From Pseudoscleropodium purum (taxonomy: Eukaryota > Streptophyta > Bryopsida > Hypnales > Brachytheciaceae): a stretch of DNA of 64,000 bases. A program made the translations under genes and the position numbers. Positions 59,206 to 64,000 of this stretch are shown piece by piece (position 1 is the stretch's first letter; each line of letters begins with the position of its first letter). The stretch spans positions 10,545,611-10,609,610 of the forward strand of contig OZ017801.1 of the NCBI GenBank assembly GCA_963969395.1, read 5' to 3'. The notes under the pieces are model-generated. The model was given only the letters and a program-made list of their open reading frames with translations, had not been told where the DNA came from and ran no database searches.

Positions 59206-59465
59206 CAATAGATGAAATTTGAGGCCTCCAATAGCCCGTTTCCAAAAATTTGAAGGTGAACGATACAACTAGTTGTTCCCAAAAAAATGAATGAATGAAT
59301 GAATTTTTAGAATGCAAAAAAAAAGTTGAAAAAAGATTTTAATTTTTTGGGAGCAATGACGTGGCATTCTCTTGGCCATGTCAAACTGCACCACTGGCCA
59401 CCTTCATTGCATTCTCAAGGCCAGATTACTCGCAATCTCTTAGAGGCCTCAAATTTCATCTAATG
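59206..59465. mobile_element. MITE family M, divergent subfamily copy (CATTAGATGAAATTTGAGGC)
   Basis: The left end is CAATAGATGAAATTTGAGGC and the inverted right end is CATTAGATGAAATTTGAGGC; over 23 bases they differ at one position. The interior has (AATG)4 near 59287-59302, an A/T core, and GACGTGGCATTCTCTTGGCC next to CATGTCA, the same inner palindromic motif as the other M copies. It is 260 bp long. Confidence 0.85.
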
Positions 59466-62012
59466 AGGAGAGGCATTTTGGGCCATAATTCTTGATGCAA
59501 AGGGAATTGCTTGACATAAACCATTAATGGAGAATGCAAAAATGAATGGCAATTGAGCAAATGTGGTGTAGATCATTTGTTAGGGAAAATGAGAAAACCA
59601 TAATCAATAGTCATGACAATTATTTCCACTAGTAGGGGATTACAAAAAATAATCTACTTAGAAAATGAACAATGCATTTCCTAAATAGTGATCATTTATG
59701 TAGTATAAAACATCATGGTGTGAATAAAAGTTTTGTGTCATTTTAAAATTAGAAAATCAAAAGACTATGTTTGTAGGCCCAATTTTCAAATTATAATAAA
59801 ATGTTGAATTTTATGAATTATTCAAATTTTCAAAATGGAGTGGAAACTAGATTGAAAAAACTTCATTAAATTAATTGAGCTTTATTTCAAAAACTAAGAT
59901 CATTTTTGTACCTAAAATTCATATCAAGAGCAAAAAACATAAGAATGACAAAATAAACTAGAAAAGCATATTATGTTATCTATATTTTTAGCATTTTTTT
60001 TTATAGAAAAGTCAACAATATCTTTATAAAGAATTTTTCAATACCATGCACTAGAAATACATTCAAAGAACTATCTCAAAAATATTGAATGAAAAAATTG
60101 TAATTTTACATTCTCTACTAGTCATTCAAAATCATCAAGATTGAAGCCACTTTGAGGTACTATAGTACTTTTAGGATTAATCACGAGGTACATAACAATG
60201 TTCAATATTATTACTAGTGATTTACCAGTCAATTGTGTATTGTTAAGAGAAACCAACCTTTGATTGGCAAACCATCCATTGTAGGCACCTAGAGAATGAT
60301 CCATTATAAAATAATGATAAATGAGATCAAGTCTACATTAGGTTGGTAGTCAAAAGTTAGTGGTCATAATCAATGCCTTAGGTAATGGAGTTATTAGTGA
60401 TTGCTTTAGGAACTTCTCTCTTTTCAATGTAAATTCATCATAAAAAGTGATTTTTTTAAATCCTTTATATTGTGGTCATGTTAGGAATTATTGTGATTGC
60501 TTTAAGTAGTAAGATGGTCATTATGGATACACTTTTCGCTAGTTTAGGGGTCTATAGTCTAGAGACTATTTGTAGCTAATTGCACAACACACTTCCAAAA
60601 TTCATAACAAATTCATACTTTGTCAAAAAAAAATTTCAATGTCTCACATTTGTCTTTATATGAAAAAAATCTGAATTTCTTTTTTGCTAATGACAACAAG
60701 GCAAGCCACTTGTTCTGACAAGATACTAAATCCTACTCACAAAGTAGGCCCAACAAGGTAATTTTGGAATTCTCTGGGGATAAAAGTAAAAAGATGCCCC
60801 TATTTTGAGCCATATCTACAGTATGTTTTAGACTTCTTCTACCCAACTTGAGATCTCAGGTTGCAAATATGAATTCAAAATTTGCAAAAAGTAATTTATA
60901 TGAAAAATAAAAATTCCTGCTTTTTTCTCCGGAGTGCCCATTTTGTTGGCAGGATTTAACGTCCCGCCTTGTCCTGCACTCAGTTCTGCCTGTCAGCATC
61001 CCATTTTTAAAAAAGAATTTTACTCAAAACAGTTTTACTTTGACCATCACTCTCAAGTAAAGACTAGACTACCTACTACCGCACCCCTAAAAGACAAAAT
61101 AAAAAAACAATGATAATGAATTAAGTTATGACAGTTGGGAGTTGGTGTACAGTCACTATTGGTGCTTCTGTTCATTCATCTCGTAACTTGTACTTTTCTT
61201 TTTCTTTTTAACACATAAACAATTAATGTACTTTCAATTGATGTACTTAGGGTCACTTTACATCTAGAGGCTGGGTCAATTTTTCTTGAGACCAATTGCA
61301 CCAAATTTGAGTCACTTTAGAGCTAGAGTTCAGCCTCAACTACTCATTATAATAAGTATATAATGGGGGACGATTCTCCCATATGTAAAGGCCTTGAGGT
61401 TAAGAAGCTGGGCTAATTTTTTTTAAACTATAAGGGAGAGAGATGAGTGAAATTTTCAGGGACACTATGTACCTGGAGGCCAATTGCATAAAATTCAATA
61501 AAACTGATTTGTTGAAAAAAATAATATTTTGGAAAAAAAAAATTTAATTGAAATTCAACATTGGCCCTAGGCCAAGAATTGGCCTTTCATTTTTGGTGCA
61601 CCCAATTCAACAAGTTCGGACCATATCAAATCATGTCCATTTTGAATAAATAATTTATTTTATCAAATTGGCACAACTTCTAGGTATAAAGGGGTGGGGA
61701 CCAATTTCAGTATTTTATCCAATTACAAGTGAGGATTCTTGGCCTTTGATACTGTAAATTGGCTTGGCCTCTAGATGTAAAGCAACCCTTATTGTAACTT
61801 ATATTTGATGGTTTCCACACTTTCTAAGAGAATCAATGACTATATTTTTGTTTTTTGAAATACATGAACAAATTCCACTAGTAGAGGAAAAAATATGGTA
61901 CAACAAAACAAGAGAGCTAGTCTCTAGTTGAGTTCAATGACTCCCTCTGTATACTCCCTCTGTCTCTAAATAAATCCATGGTTTCTAGTGGAGAATTGAA
62001 CAAGGAAGACAC
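59466..62012. other. AT-rich intergenic DNA with an inverted family-F copy
   Basis: No gene could be supported. A reversed family-F block lies at about 60780-60910 (TTGCAAATATGAATTCAAAA). The stretch 60905-61000 is less AT-rich, with CCCATTTTGTTGGCAGGATT and CCCGCCTTGTCCTGC. The rest shows only homopolymers and short direct repeats. Confidence 0.45.
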
Positions 62013-62440
62013 TAAGGTAGAGGCACCTATAATCAATCAAATAAACAATTTTGGATATGACTTGGAGTAGTGCAAGGCAAAACAAATATTTTCAAAGGTG
62101 CAACAATAGAAATGACAAAGATTGAAAAAACTTTGGTAATTTTATCAGTTGAATTGAAATTACTATAAATTTTGAAAGGCACAAAGTGTTCCAAACCTAT
62201 AGACAATGTCTAGACTTTTCCAATTCTGATCATTTAAGAACTATTTTCCTCTTCAATATTGCCCACTTTCTTGTTCACCATTTTAGGAAATCTATCACAA
62301 ATTGATTTGTCCTATTCTTGAAAAAGAGAAAAAAATACATCCAAAACTTTGGTTGGAAATCTATTTCAACCTTGGTTGGAAATAACTGCACCCTACAAGT
62401 TGGGTATGGGTCACTAATCACGAATGGGTGCCTCTACTTT
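62013..62440. mobile_element. Element family E, copy 2, with AGGTAGAGGCACC termini
   Basis: The left end is AAGGTAGAGGCACCTATAAT and the inverted right end AAAGTAGAGGCACCC, 12 of the first 14 bases being the same. The interior from 62190 aligns with the block at 30240-30490. It is about 428 bp, non-coding and probably non-autonomous. Confidence 0.65.
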
Positions 62441-62479
62441 AAATCCTCCATTTAAAATAAAAACTAGCAATGTAGATTT

Positions 62480-63150
62480 ATCCCAAAAGAAAACATAAGA
62501 ATTTTTGTTTGTTATATATGAAAAAAATTGCAAATTTTGAATTCATATTTACAATCAAAGACCCCAAATTAGCTAGGAGAGGTGTAGAACATAGAATTAA
62601 TATGGCTCAAAATAGGGAATTTTTTTTTTGCATTTATCCTGGAGAACACAAAATTCAACCTATTAGTCCCATTTTGAATGGAGGATTTAGTGTCTTACAC
62701 TAAACAGTGGGAGTACTACGGATTTATTTTGAGACAAAAAGAGAACTGTACTTTATTCAAGACTTTTTTAGATTGGAAAAAGAATGTTTGATGCGAGACA
62801 AAAAAAATTGGATGTTAGAGGATTACTAAGACAATTGTCACTTATGTAAGACATAAACCTGTCCTATGAAGTGCACCATGCAGGATGACTTTACCCCTAA
62901 GAAAAATGCAGATTTTTTAAATTTTTACATATGATAAAATTTGCAAATTTTGAATTCATATTTGCAAATAAGTTAGAGGCCTCAAATTTGTTCAGGTTAG
63001 GATGAGTGAAGACCATAGAATTCATACAAATAGAATTCATACAAGACAAAAATATGGGCTTTTCTTTTATAATTCCCTTGCATTCACCTTGCATGTCCCA
63101 CTTTATGGGACAGGTTTACCATTGAGCATCACTTACTAAGGTAGAACTAC
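62480..63150 (+). repeat. Two further copies of repeat family F
   Basis: Blocks at 62500-62640 and 62925-63060 share TTGCAAATTTTGAATTCATA, a segment on AAAG-CCCCAAATT or GAGGCCTCAAATTTG, and ATAGAATTAATAT-like words, as in 5720-5850. The open frames inside (62509-62703, 62897-63094) are readings of this repeat. Confidence 0.5.
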
Positions 63151-64000
63151 CCAATTTCGTCATCTGCCTAATCCGTTGCCTACACTTTGGCCCCAAATTC
63201 GTTGATTGCAAAACCCATATCCATTCACTTTTTTGACAATTTCAGCACATTAATGCCCAAAGAAGTAACATGTCAATCCTTCATTAGTGAGAACTTACGT
63301 GCCAATAGATACATGTTAAGATGGTAATGGATTGTTCATGAGACATTTATGACCCCACTCTATGGACAATTTTGTAATTTTAGGGCAGCCTACTTTAAAA
63401 ATTCACAGAAATTACAGTTTTAATTGAAAATTATAATTCCACTTGAGTTAGATTTGTGAAACAAGCACACACATCTAAAAAATATGTACCTCTCCTAAAG
63501 TTGGCCCTAAGATAGTCAGATCGCAAATCAAAATGGTAATAGGTTGTTCTATTGTATAGTCTTTAATCCCTAAATATTGGAAGCAACAAATTCTGGTGTT
63601 GATAAAACTTTGAAGTTAAATAAAATTTTACCAAGTTATTATTTTTAGTAGTTTTTTTAATAGATGGATTCTTTTTTAAGTTTAGTTTTAGCTTCAAAAA
63701 TATGATTTTTTTAATGAATGATTATAGTTTTTCTATTCAAGATTTTGTGTAAGAGTGTTAATTGTAAATTTTGCTTTTCTAGTATTGAGGGCTCTTCGAA
63801 ATGAGTCTCAAATACACTAGGTCTTGAAGAAATGTTTTAGAAAATATTCATTGGAAATTCACACTAGAAATTCATTTTAAAAATGAGTGAATTAGATTTT
63901 GAAAATTTGTAAATTGATTGGGGTTATACATGTTTTTCCTTCAGCCTCATTTTTTTTTTGATGACCTCAATTTTTACATTTGACATGTGAAAAAAAGAGC
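63151..64000. other. AT-rich DNA to the window end
   Basis: No gene, RNA gene or bounded repeat was recognised. Confidence 0.45.

Overview
The window is nuclear DNA from a plant-lineage (streptophyte) eukaryote. Every confident gene has GT-AG introns, one gene is a plant-type beta-carbonic anhydrase, and another ends in a dehydrin-like K-segment. Long AT-rich intergenic stretches are packed with short terminal-inverted-repeat elements. I could not place the species. A charophyte alga or a seedless land plant (moss, liverwort or fern ally) fits best. No bacterial, viral or organellar gene set is present.

Five protein-coding genes could be assembled with reading phase conserved across every junction. 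(1) 8279-18436 (+): an intact 18-exon glucan/glycogen phosphorylase of 833 aa, without an evident transit peptide. (2) 18918-22000 (-): a 4-exon histidine-phosphatase (PGAM-like) protein of 264 aa, convergent with gene 1. (3) 44657-46197 (+): a 2-exon, 402-aa low-complexity protein of unknown function with a poly-His tract. (4) 49605-51190 (+): a 5-exon, 245-aa charged helical protein ending in a dehydrin-like K-segment. (5) 54333-56603 (-): a 7-exon beta-carbonic anhydrase of 253 aa. Weaker candidates are exon-like frames in a GC-rich island at 26.47-27.10 kb, an LRR-like frame at 46.86-47.23 kb, and an open frame just upstream of the carbonic anhydrase.

The rest is mainly repeats. A ~930-bp family (A, four copies) and a ~230-300-bp family (B, about eight pieces) both end in TTAA-CCCYTAAAG-type termini, like non-autonomous piggyBac-style elements. 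A 250-295-bp MITE family (M) has CATTAGA... termini. There is also a Tourist-like MITE with TTA duplications, two strong fold-back hairpins (one inside a phosphorylase intron), several other dispersed repeats (families D, E, F), a 1.57-kb unclassified insertion inside an A element, and a decayed tandem array of exon-derived copies in intron 1 of the phosphatase gene.

The genes do not form an obvious pathway. Phosphorylase (storage-glucan breakdown), carbonic anhydrase (CO2/bicarbonate) and the LEA/dehydrin-like protein (desiccation or cold protection, inferred) are ordinary neighbours, not an operon. All coordinates and alignments were done by eye. Family assignments rest on motifs remembered from known families, with no database search.
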